Assembly: GCF_005222705.1 (NCBI RefSeq) | Contig: NZ_STGF01000017.1 | Coordinates: 1-64,000 of the forward strand | Source of the DNA: Paenibacillus sp. SY21-1 | GTDB lineage: Bacteria; Bacillota; Bacilli; Paenibacillales; Paenibacillaceae | DNA length: 64,000 nt | Reading direction: 5' to 3' | Part shown: positions 52,069 to 59,598 of the stretch, piece after piece | How positions within the stretch are numbered: position 1 is the stretch's first letter | Layout of the letters: every line of letters starts with the position of its first letter | The notes under the pieces: generated by a model | The model's database searches: none | What the model was told of the DNA's origin: nothing | Seen by the model: only the letters and a program-made list of their open reading frames with translations | Translations under genes and position numbers: made by a program

Positions 52069-52098
52069 TTGACGGGTATCCGGCGATTTGTGTACAAT
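52069..52098 (+). promoter_or_regulatory. Promoter of bshC-ahcY
   Basis: TTGACG, 18-bp spacer, TACAAT, directly behind the preceding terminator and about 60 bp before the bshC start. A sigma-A type promoter by sequence. Confidence 0.75.
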
Positions 52099-52165
52099 AC
52101 TAGGGTAAGAGTGTTCATCAATAAGCCAAATTCAGGCATACAATCAGGAGGCTACAGGCAACGCT

Positions 52166-53806
52166 ATGAGAATGGAAACCTATACCATGCAAGCCGCCCA
52201 GCCTTTGACAGAGGCTTACATACAACAATCCGACAGCCGGATTAAGGAGCTGTACGGCTACCACGCAGGCGATGAGGGAGCATGGAGCGAGAGGCTGTCC
52301 CGGCTGGCGGGCAGCGCAGGAACGAGGGCGGATTCCGGGGCGTTGGCCGTTTCGCTGCGGCTCTATAATGAACGCATCGGCGCTTCGGCGACGACGCTGG
52401 CTGCCATCAAGGCGATTGGAGAGGGCGCTCCTGTCGTCATCGGAGGTCAGCAGGCAGGACTGTGGACCGGTCCGCTGCTCGTTATTCATAAGGCGGTCAG
52501 CATTATTCAGGCGGCGAAGTCGGCCAGTCGGCAGCTGGGCTGCATCGTCGTCCCCGTATTCTGGATCGCCGGTGAAGATCATGACTGGGATGAAGCGAAT
52601 CACGCCTTCGTCATCGGTCAGGATCAGGAGCTGCGCAAGCTTTCGGCCGCCAGGCCGGAAGGGCTCCGCACTTCGGTTAGTCAAACGGCGATTGAGCCGG
52701 ATCAATGGGAGCAATTGCTGGCAGAGCTCGAAGCTGCGCTGCCGTCAAGCGAGTTTAAACCCGAAATGCTGGAACGGCTTCGCACGATGACCGAACGCTC
52801 GGGCAGTTTGTCCGATTTGTTCGCCATGGTGCTCGCCCATTTGTTCGAAGAGCATGGGCTTGTGCTGCTGGATGCCGACGATGCCGGCATTCGGTCGCTG
52901 GAGGCGCCGATGTTCCGCACGATGATCGAGCGCAACGACGAACTGGAAAAGGCGTACGCGGCTGCTGCCGAGCGGATTAAGGCATTTGGTTATTCGCTGC
53001 AGGCGGAAGTGACGGAGGGAAGTTCCAACCTGTTTCTGTTTCGTCAGGAGAAGCAAGGAGAGCGGACGCTCCTACATAAAGACGGGGATACGTTCCGCGA
53101 CCGCAAGGGGCAAGTGGCCCTTTCCCGCGAGCAGCTGCTCGCAATTGCGGGCGAGCAGCCCGGCTTGCTCAGCAACAATGTGCTGACACGCCCGCTTATG
53201 CAGGACTATTTGTTTCCGGTGCTGGCAACTGTGCTCGGGCCAGGCGAAATTTCTTATTGGGCGTTGACCGGCCAGGCTTTCAAGGCGCTGGGCATGGAAA
53301 TGCCCATCCTTGTGCCGCGTATGTCCTATACGCTGGTGGAAGGCACGATAGCCAAGCATATGGATAAATACGAGCTGTCGTTCGCGGACGTCATGGAACG
53401 GTTTGAGCAGCGCAGACGCGAGTGGCTGCAGAAGCAGGATGAATGGTCTATCGAGCAGCGTTTCGGGGAAGCGCGCACTGCATTTGTAGCGATGTATCAG
53501 CCGCTGCTTGAGCTCGCCGCAAGCGTTCAGCCTGGTCTTGCCAAGCTTGGCGATACGAACTTGCAGAAAATCGTCGAACAGATCGACTACATGGGAGCCA
53601 AAACGCTCGACGCATCGAACAAGCAATTTGAAGCATCGACGCGGCAGCTTGACCGAATTCAGCTTGCGCTCAAGCCGCAGGGCAAGCCGCAGGAGCGTGT
53701 GCTTAACATGACTGGTTATTGGAATAGATACCGGCTGGCATGGGTCGATAAGCTGATCGAGGCTCCATACAGCAGGCTGGGCGGCCACGAGATCGTCTAT
53801 TTATAA
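52166..53806 (+). CDS. bshC: Bacillithiol biosynthesis cysteine-adding enzyme BshC
   Basis: 546 residues, the usual size. Rossmann-like core with APVVIGGQQAGLWTGPLLVIHKAVS, VPVFWIAGEDHDWDEANH (the HDWDE signature) and a C-terminal coiled coil (about 400-500). It joins cysteine to glucosaminyl-malate in the last step of bacillithiol synthesis. The ribosome binding site AGGAGG is about 14 bases before ATG 52166. ahcY follows 25 bp downstream without a terminator, so the two form an operon. Confidence 0.93.
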   Translation: MRMETYTMQAAQPLTEAYIQQSDSRIKELYGYHAGDEGAWSERLSRLAGSAGTRADSGALAVSLRLYNERIGASATTLAAIKAIGEGAPVVIGGQQAGLWTGPLLVIHKAVSIIQAAKSASRQLGCIVVPVFWIAGEDHDWDEANHAFVIGQDQELRKLSAARPEGLRTSVSQTAIEPDQWEQLLAELEAALPSSEFKPEMLERLRTMTERSGSLSDLFAMVLAHLFEEHGLVLLDADDAGIRSLEAPMFRTMIERNDELEKAYAAAAERIKAFGYSLQAEVTEGSSNLFLFRQEKQGERTLLHKDGDTFRDRKGQVALSREQLLAIAGEQPGLLSNNVLTRPLMQDYLFPVLATVLGPGEISYWALTGQAFKALGMEMPILVPRMSYTLVEGTIAKHMDKYELSFADVMERFEQRRREWLQKQDEWSIEQRFGEARTAFVAMYQPLLELAASVQPGLAKLGDTNLQKIVEQIDYMGAKTLDASNKQFEASTRQLDRIQLALKPQGKPQERVLNMTGYWNRYRLAWVDKLIEAPYSRLGGHEIVYL

Positions 53807-53830
53807 TTGGAACAGGGAGGATGATTTAGA

Positions 53831-55093
53831 ATGAGCAAAGCAAATGAAAGCATCATTGCCGATCTGGCACTTGCACCGGAAGGGCATTTGAAGATTGATT
53901 GGGTACAGGCGCATATGCCTGTTTTGAATACGATTCGCGAGCAATTCGAAAAGGATTTGCCGTTTAAGGGATTAAAGGTGACGATCGCTCTTCACTTGGA
54001 GGCTAAAACCGCTTATTTGGCGAAAGTCGTGAAAGCGGGCGGAGCGGAAGTGACGATTACGGGCAGCAACCCGCTGTCGACGCAGGATGATGTTTGCGCA
54101 GCGCTTGTGGAAGACGGCATCACCGTATTTGCCAAGTACAACCCAAGCGCGGAGGAGTTCAAAGCGCTCAACGTCAAGGCGCTGGAGTGGAAGCCTGATC
54201 TGATCATCGACGACGGAGGCGATTTGGCGACGATTCTGCACTCCGAGCGTCCGGAGCTGGGAGAGAATTTGCGCGGCGGCGCCGAGGAAACGACGACAGG
54301 CATCATCCGCTTGAAAGCGATGGAGAAGGATGGCACCCTGCAATATCCGATGGTGGCCGTTAACGATGCTTATTGCAAGCATCTGTTCGATAACCGCTAC
54401 GGCACGGGCCAGTCGGTATGGGATGGCATCAACCGGACGACCAATCTGATGGTAGCGGGCAAAACCGTTGTCGTTGTCGGCTACGGCTGGTGCGGCAAAG
54501 GTGTGGCCATGCGTGCAAAAGGTTTGGGGGCCAACGTCATTGTAACGGAAATTGACGCGATCAAAGCTGTCGAGGCATATATGGACGGCTTTGCCGTTAT
54601 GCCGATGAACGAGGCCGCCAAGCATGGCGAGTTTTTTGTAACGGTCACCGGGAACCGTGACGTGATTCGCGGCGAGCATTACGAGGTGATGAAAAATGGC
54701 GCCATTATTTCCAATGCCGGTCATTTCGATGTGGAAGCGAACAAGCCGGAGCTTGCGGCGCTCTCGGAGAGCGTACGCACCGTGCGCCGCAACATTGAGG
54801 AGTACAAATTAAAAGACGGCCGCAGCATCTATTTGATTGCCGAGGGACGTCTGGTCAACCTGGCGGCGGGAGACGGCCACCCTGCGGAAATTATGGATAT
54901 GACATTTGCGCTGCAAGCAGTCGCGCTGCGTTATGTCAATGAGCAGTACGAATCGATCGGCAAAAAGGTTGTCAACGTACCGTATGAGCTGGATGAGCAG
55001 GTGGCCAGGTTGAAGCTGAAGTCGCTTGGCTTTGCCATCGACTCGCTTACGCCGGAGCAAGCGGCTTATCTGGATAGCTGGAAGGAAGCTTAA
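53831..55093 (+). CDS. ahcY: Adenosylhomocysteinase (short archaeal/Thermotoga-like form)
   Basis: 420 residues. Motifs: IALHLEAKTAYL, IIDDGGDLATILHSE, GGAEETTTGIIRLKAM, VNDAYCKHLFDNRYGTGQS and the NAD-binding VVVVGYGWCGKGVAMRAKGLG. It lacks the Lys-Tyr tail of eukaryote-type enzymes and ends SLTPEQAAYLDSWKEA, as archaeal and Thermotoga members do. Reaction: S-adenosylhomocysteine (or inosyl form in some archaea) to homocysteine plus nucleoside. GGGAGG precedes the ATG. Many Bacilli use Pfs/LuxS instead. Operon with bshC links homocysteine/cysteine recovery with bacillithiol. Confidence 0.93.
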   Translation: MSKANESIIADLALAPEGHLKIDWVQAHMPVLNTIREQFEKDLPFKGLKVTIALHLEAKTAYLAKVVKAGGAEVTITGSNPLSTQDDVCAALVEDGITVFAKYNPSAEEFKALNVKALEWKPDLIIDDGGDLATILHSERPELGENLRGGAEETTTGIIRLKAMEKDGTLQYPMVAVNDAYCKHLFDNRYGTGQSVWDGINRTTNLMVAGKTVVVVGYGWCGKGVAMRAKGLGANVIVTEIDAIKAVEAYMDGFAVMPMNEAAKHGEFFVTVTGNRDVIRGEHYEVMKNGAIISNAGHFDVEANKPELAALSESVRTVRRNIEEYKLKDGRSIYLIAEGRLVNLAAGDGHPAEIMDMTFALQAVALRYVNEQYESIGKKVVNVPYELDEQVARLKLKSLGFAIDSLTPEQAAYLDSWKEA

Positions 55094-55208
55094 TCGTTGA
55101 AGGGTTTTGCCCGCATCAGCAAATCCTTTATGAGGTTAACAATGTTTTCGGTTAAAATAATCGTTAATGTCATGAAATGAAATATTATTTATATGAATAT
55201 TTTCAAAA

Positions 55209-55236
55209 AATCCTGCTCATAGAGCAGGATTTTTAT
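55209..55236 (+). terminator. Terminator after ahcY
   Basis: AATCCTGCTC and GAGCAGGATT stem around ATA, then TTTATTTT. It isolates bshC-ahcY from the cell-wall cluster. Confidence 0.9.
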
Positions 55237-55261
55237 TTTAGGTGGCGAACTACTGTATCTT

Positions 55262-55292
55262 AGTGGGGAAAAGTGGGGCAAAGTGGTGGTTT
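55262..55292 (+). promoter_or_regulatory. MraZ operator: three direct repeats
   Basis: GTGGGGAAAA, GTGGGGCAAA and GTGGTGGTTT at 55263, 55273 and 55283, spaced exactly 10 bp. MraZ is known to bind TGGG-N5 direct repeats before its own gene, so this is the expected autoregulatory site. Confidence 0.8.
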
Positions 55293-55316
55293 AAGGGGAG
55301 AAGGTGGGCGGTTCCT

Positions 55317-55754
55317 ATGTTTATGGGTGAATATCAACATAGCATTGACGATAAAGGCCGCTTGATCATTCCGTCCAAGTTCCGTGAAGCGCTTGGCGCC
55401 ACCTTCATCGCTACCCGCGGCCTCGACAACTGCTTGTTTGTCTATACGATGAGCGAGTGGAGCATATTGGAGCAGAAGCTGAAGTCGCTTCCGCTGATGA
55501 AAGCCGATGCACGCGCATTTACCCGTTTCTTCTTCTCCGGCGCAACTGAATGCGAACTGGACAAACAGGGAAGGGTAAATATACCCAGCAACCTAAGGGA
55601 ATACGCGAAGCTTGACAAGGATTGCATGGTGCTTGGCGTATCAAGCAGGGTGGAAATCTGGAGCAAGCAAACATGGGAAGGCTACTACCAACAGTCCGAG
55701 CAAACTTTTAACGAAATTGCCGAGAAGCTCGTCGATTTCGATTTCAACTTCTAG
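55317..55754 (+). CDS. mraZ: Transcriptional regulator MraZ
   Basis: 145 residues with two AbrB-like half-domains: FMGEYQHSIDDKGRLIIPSKFR at the start and ATECELDKQGRVNIPSNLREYA in the second. It forms a ring that binds TGGG repeats and controls the dcw operon. ATG 55317 fits the conserved MFMGEYQH start and has AAGGTGG upstream; the longer frame to 55242 runs across the operator and is rejected. Confidence 0.95.
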   Translation: MFMGEYQHSIDDKGRLIIPSKFREALGATFIATRGLDNCLFVYTMSEWSILEQKLKSLPLMKADARAFTRFFFSGATECELDKQGRVNIPSNLREYAKLDKDCMVLGVSSRVEIWSKQTWEGYYQQSEQTFNEIAEKLVDFDFNF

Positions 55755-55784
55755 CGCAGTCAACCAGAACGGGAGGGTTAACAT

Positions 55785-56735
55785 TTGTTTCAGCATATTA
55801 CTGTACTTCTAAAGGAGGCGGTTGACGGGCTAGCCATCAAGCCGGATGGCATATACGTCGATTGCACGCTCGGCGGAGCGGGGCACAGCGAGCTGATCGC
55901 ATCGCATCTAGGCGAGGGAGGCAGGCTGATCGCATTCGATCAGGACGATTGGGCGCTTGACAACGCCCGAACAAGACTTGCGCCTTATATGGATAAAGTG
56001 ACGTTGGTCCGCAGCAATTTCCGTTTTTTGGAGCAGGAGCTTGCCCAATGCGGCGTTCCGATGCACGAGGGCATTCCGCAGGTTGACGGCATCCTGTTCG
56101 ATCTTGGCGTATCGAGTCCGCAGCTTGACGAGGCGGATCGCGGGTTCAGCTACAACCACGATGCGCCGCTCGATATGAGGATGGATCAGGAAGGCGATTT
56201 AACCGCTTACGACATCGTCAATACGTGGGAGGAGCGGGAGCTGTACCGAATTCTTGACCGTTACGGCGAAGAGAAATTTGCCCGCTCGATCGCACGCAAC
56301 ATTGTGAAAGCGCGTGAAAAAGCGCCGATCGGCAACACGGGGGAACTGGCCGAGCTCATTAAAGTGTCCATTCCAGCAGCTGCCAGACGCACAGGCGGAC
56401 ACCCGGCCAAGCGCTCGTTCCAGGCGTTCCGCATTGCGGTAAACGATGAACTGGGCGCGGAGGAGGATGCGCTACAGCAGACGATACGCTGCCTGAAGCC
56501 GGGCGGCCGGGCCTCGGTCATTACCTTCCATTCGCTTGAAGATCGGATTTGCAAGCAGATTTTTGCCAAGTACGTCGAGAAATGCACATGTCCGCCGGAT
56601 TTTCCGCTGTGTGTATGCGGCGGCGGCGGTACGGTCAAATTGGTCAATCGCAAACCGATCATGGCGTCGGAGGAGGAGCTCTCCCATAATCCGAGAGCGC
56701 GGTCGGCGAAGTTGAGAATAGCAGAAAAATTATAA
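55785..56735 (+). CDS. rsmH: 16S rRNA m4C1402 methyltransferase RsmH (MraW)
   Basis: 316 residues. FQHITVLLKEAVDGLAIKPDG start, SAM site YVDCTLGGAGHSELI, DGILFDLGVSSPQLDEADRGFS and GGRASVITFHSLEDRI. It methylates C1402 in the 30S decoding centre. TTG start with GGGAGGGTTAACAT upstream; second gene of the cluster, 30 bp after mraZ. Confidence 0.96.
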   Translation: MFQHITVLLKEAVDGLAIKPDGIYVDCTLGGAGHSELIASHLGEGGRLIAFDQDDWALDNARTRLAPYMDKVTLVRSNFRFLEQELAQCGVPMHEGIPQVDGILFDLGVSSPQLDEADRGFSYNHDAPLDMRMDQEGDLTAYDIVNTWEERELYRILDRYGEEKFARSIARNIVKAREKAPIGNTGELAELIKVSIPAAARRTGGHPAKRSFQAFRIAVNDELGAEEDALQQTIRCLKPGGRASVITFHSLEDRICKQIFAKYVEKCTCPPDFPLCVCGGGGTVKLVNRKPIMASEEELSHNPRARSAKLRIAEKL

Positions 56736-56749
56736 GAGGGGGATTTGAA

Positions 56750-57151
56750 TTGGCGTATGTGAATGGAAACTTGGCTCTGCAGCCTAAGCACAAGCAAAAT
56801 GAACAGTCGGAAGTTGTCGAAACGAAACGAGTGGTTGTTACCCGCAAGTCATTGCCTGTCCAGGAAAAGCTGCTCTATTTATTCACGGTATTGGTTTGCG
56901 TCGTCGTTGCAGGAGTCATCATTTCCCGCTACGCGCAAATCTACACGATGAACGTGGAAATTAAACAGATGAACAACAGCGTGAAAACGGTCAGCGTCGA
57001 ACTGGAGGATATGAAAAAGCAGGTCGAAATGCTGAGCGATCCGGAGCGTATCCGCAAGCTGGCGGAATCGCAAGGGATGATTAGTTCAACCGAAGGCGGA
57101 ATTATGCTAAAAACCGGCAGCAACGGCCTCAAAACAGCAATGCGCGAATAG
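56750..57151 (+). CDS. ftsL: Cell division protein FtsL
   Basis: 133 residues, type II membrane protein: charged cytoplasmic start (about 1-42), one helix (LLYLFTVLVCVVVAGVIISRYAQ), then a coiled coil (MNVEIKQMNNSVKTVSVELEDMKKQVEML). It is identified largely by position between rsmH and pbpB and by this layout; FtsL is poorly conserved. It acts with FtsB/DivIC in the divisome. TTG start behind AGAGGGGGA. Confidence 0.87.
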   Translation: MAYVNGNLALQPKHKQNEQSEVVETKRVVVTRKSLPVQEKLLYLFTVLVCVVVAGVIISRYAQIYTMNVEIKQMNNSVKTVSVELEDMKKQVEMLSDPERIRKLAESQGMISSTEGGIMLKTGSNGLKTAMRE

Positions 57152-57162
57152 GGTGATTGACG

Positions 57163-59502
57163 ATGGTTAAAAGAATGAGAATGCGTACGTTATTTTTTGG
57201 AGGGGTCATAACCCTCCTTTTTGTCTTTTTGGTCGGCAGAATCTATTATATTCAAGTCGTGAAGGGCGCCGAATGGTATGAGCTTGCGAAGGAGCGCTGG
57301 TCGGCTAACGAGGTTCTGCAAGCCAAGCGCGGCATGATTATGGATCGCAACGGCAAAGTGCTCGCGATGGATTCGGTCGCCTACAATTTGGCGCTTAATC
57401 CGAAGCAAATCAACGAGCAGGAAATCGGCTCCGAGGTCATCGACGGCTTGAGCGATATTATCGGCATGTCCAAGGAGTCGCTGCGCGAGCATGTCGAGGC
57501 GAAAAAAGATGACGGACAATATTTGAGTCAACGGGAGGTGCGCAACGGGGGCTGGCAGCTCGATAAAACGACGGCCGATAAAATCAAGGAATTCAGCCGT
57601 GAACTTTCCAAGGAAAAGAAGGTGCCTGATGTAGGCATATACTTATATGACCAGCAAAAAAGATTTTATCCGAACAAGGAGCTGGCTGCGCAGGTTGTCG
57701 GCTATCTGAACAACGAGAATCAAGCGATGACGGGCATAGAGGCTGCCTTGAACGAGCAGCTAAGCGGCGTTGACGGCTATTTTAAATATGAGAAAGACGG
57801 AAAGCGGGTCCAGCTTGCTGAAGGCGAGGTCGAATACCAGCCGGAGCAGAACGGCCATGACGTGACGCTTACGATTGACGGAGACATTCAAAAGTACGCG
57901 CAGGATGCGCTTGCGGAAATCGTCAAAAAATACAATCCCAAGAGCGCGACAGCCATTGCCGCAGATCCGAACACGATGGAAATTTTGGCGATGGCCAACA
58001 CGCCTAACTACGATCCCAATGAATATTGGAAAAACAACACAGGCTCCTATAACCATGCCGTTCGTTCGATCTACGAGCCGGGCTCGACGTTCAAGATCGT
58101 CACGCTTGCGGCGGCGGTGGAGGAGGGGCTGTTCAATCCGGATGAAAAGTACAAGTCCGGCGAAATCTATTTTCCGAAGGTAGCCAAGCCGATCAGGGAT
58201 ATCAAGCGCGGCGGCTGGGGAACGATTTCGTTTCTGGAAGGCTTGAAGCGCTCCAGTAACGTCGCGTTTGTCAAGCTGGGATACGAGAAGCTGGGCGAAG
58301 ATAAATTCAAGGACTACATCAATAAATTCGGCTTTGGCCAAAAGACGGGCATTCAGCTCGGCGGCGAGCTGAGCGGACGCGTCCAATTGACATGGCCGAT
58401 CGAGGTAGCGAACGCTACGTTCGGACAGGGGGTAGCGGTTACGCCGATCCAGCAGGTTGCGGCCGTCGCTGCCGTCGCCAACGGCGGCAAATTGCTGCAG
58501 CCGCAAATCATTAAGGAAATTACCGACCCATCCACCAAAACGACAACGAAGGTGGAGCCGAAAGTCGTCCGGCAAGTCATCTCCGAAGAAACCTCCCGCG
58601 AAGTCGGGGAATATTTGGAGCAGGTTGTATCGGACAAAGAAATCGGCACCGGCAAGGACGCGTATATCGAAGGCTACCGGGTGGCGGGCAAGACGGGTAC
58701 GGCGCAAAAAACCAATGTGTCCGGCATAGGCTATGCGGCCGACAAATTCGTCGTATCGTTTATCGGCTACGCTCCGGTGGAAAATCCTAAAATTGTCGTA
58801 TATATTATCGTCGACGAGCCGAACGATCCGGAAGTGGGCGGCGGCAGAGTAGCAGGTCCGGCCTTTAAAGAGATCGTTCAGAAGAGCCTGCGCAAAATGG
58901 GCGTGGCTCCTTCTTACGAGTTTGATGAAAGCACAGGGAAAACCGAGGTGTCCATCGCCGTTCCGAAGGTGACGGATTTAAATGTCACGCAAGCGAAATC
59001 TGAAATTAAAGTTAAAGGCATGGATGTCGAGCAGGTAGGCAACGGCACGAAGGTGCTGCAGCAAATACCTCCCGCGGGATCGGTTGTCCACCCGACACAG
59101 CGTGTCTATTTGATTACGGAGCCTCCCGAGAAGCTGGCGATACCGGATTTAACCGGCGTATCGCTGCGCGACGCTTTGGAATTTACGACGCTTATCGGCG
59201 TCCGGCTCATTCCCGAGGGCCAAGGATACGTCGTCTCGCAGCAGCAGGAAACGTTAAACAATGTCAAGGTGCTGCGGGTGAAGCTGGCTCCGCTCGACCA
59301 AGGAACGGCAATAGACCCGCCGCCTGACAGCGAGGGCTCCGGGGAAACCGGCGACGATGGTGCGGAGCAGACGGACCCGGCTGGCGGGCAGCAGACCAAT
59401 GGCGCTAACGGCTCCGATTCCAATCAGTCGGAGCCGAATGGAGCCGGGCCGTCCGCAGCGCAGAACGGCGCTTCGGCAGCAAGCGGCGCCAATTCGCAAT
59501 AG
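57163..59502 (+). CDS. pbpB: Penicillin-binding protein 2B, division transpeptidase
   Basis: 779 residues. Membrane anchor (about 9-28), PBP dimer domain, transpeptidase with EPGSTFK (active Ser), SSN and KTGTAQK, then two PASTA domains (about 600-715). A 50-residue Gly/Ser/Asn/Gln/Glu-rich disordered tail closes the protein. It cross-links septal peptidoglycan. ATG 57163, 11 bp after ftsL, is preferred to the TTG at 57157. The low-complexity tail is unlike the rest of the cluster. A hairpin that buries the next gene's start signal follows. Confidence 0.93.
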   Translation: MVKRMRMRTLFFGGVITLLFVFLVGRIYYIQVVKGAEWYELAKERWSANEVLQAKRGMIMDRNGKVLAMDSVAYNLALNPKQINEQEIGSEVIDGLSDIIGMSKESLREHVEAKKDDGQYLSQREVRNGGWQLDKTTADKIKEFSRELSKEKKVPDVGIYLYDQQKRFYPNKELAAQVVGYLNNENQAMTGIEAALNEQLSGVDGYFKYEKDGKRVQLAEGEVEYQPEQNGHDVTLTIDGDIQKYAQDALAEIVKKYNPKSATAIAADPNTMEILAMANTPNYDPNEYWKNNTGSYNHAVRSIYEPGSTFKIVTLAAAVEEGLFNPDEKYKSGEIYFPKVAKPIRDIKRGGWGTISFLEGLKRSSNVAFVKLGYEKLGEDKFKDYINKFGFGQKTGIQLGGELSGRVQLTWPIEVANATFGQGVAVTPIQQVAAVAAVANGGKLLQPQIIKEITDPSTKTTTKVEPKVVRQVISEETSREVGEYLEQVVSDKEIGTGKDAYIEGYRVAGKTGTAQKTNVSGIGYAADKFVVSFIGYAPVENPKIVVYIIVDEPNDPEVGGGRVAGPAFKEIVQKSLRKMGVAPSYEFDESTGKTEVSIAVPKVTDLNVTQAKSEIKVKGMDVEQVGNGTKVLQQIPPAGSVVHPTQRVYLITEPPEKLAIPDLTGVSLRDALEFTTLIGVRLIPEGQGYVVSQQQETLNNVKVLRVKLAPLDQGTAIDPPPDSEGSGETGDDGAEQTDPAGGQQTNGANGSDSNQSEPNGAGPSAAQNGASAASGANSQ

Positions 59503-59517
59503 CAAGGCTTGTTCTAT

Positions 59518-59587
59518 CCTCCGCTTGTCCAGAATAGGCTGGAAATGAGCGCCTTATGCGCTCCCTAGCCAATCTCGCAAGCGGAGG
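59518..59587 (+). promoter_or_regulatory. Long hairpin occluding the spoVD ribosome binding site
   Basis: CCTCCGCTTG (59518-59527) pairs perfectly with CAAGCGGAGG (59578-59587), which contains the GGAGG of spoVD. Inside are GGCT/AGCC (59537-59540 with 59567-59570) and GAGCGC-CTTAT-GCGCTC (59547-59563). Read-through RNA from pbpB would fold this way and hinder spoVD translation. Confidence 0.75.
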
Positions 59588-59598
59588 GGGAACCACAA

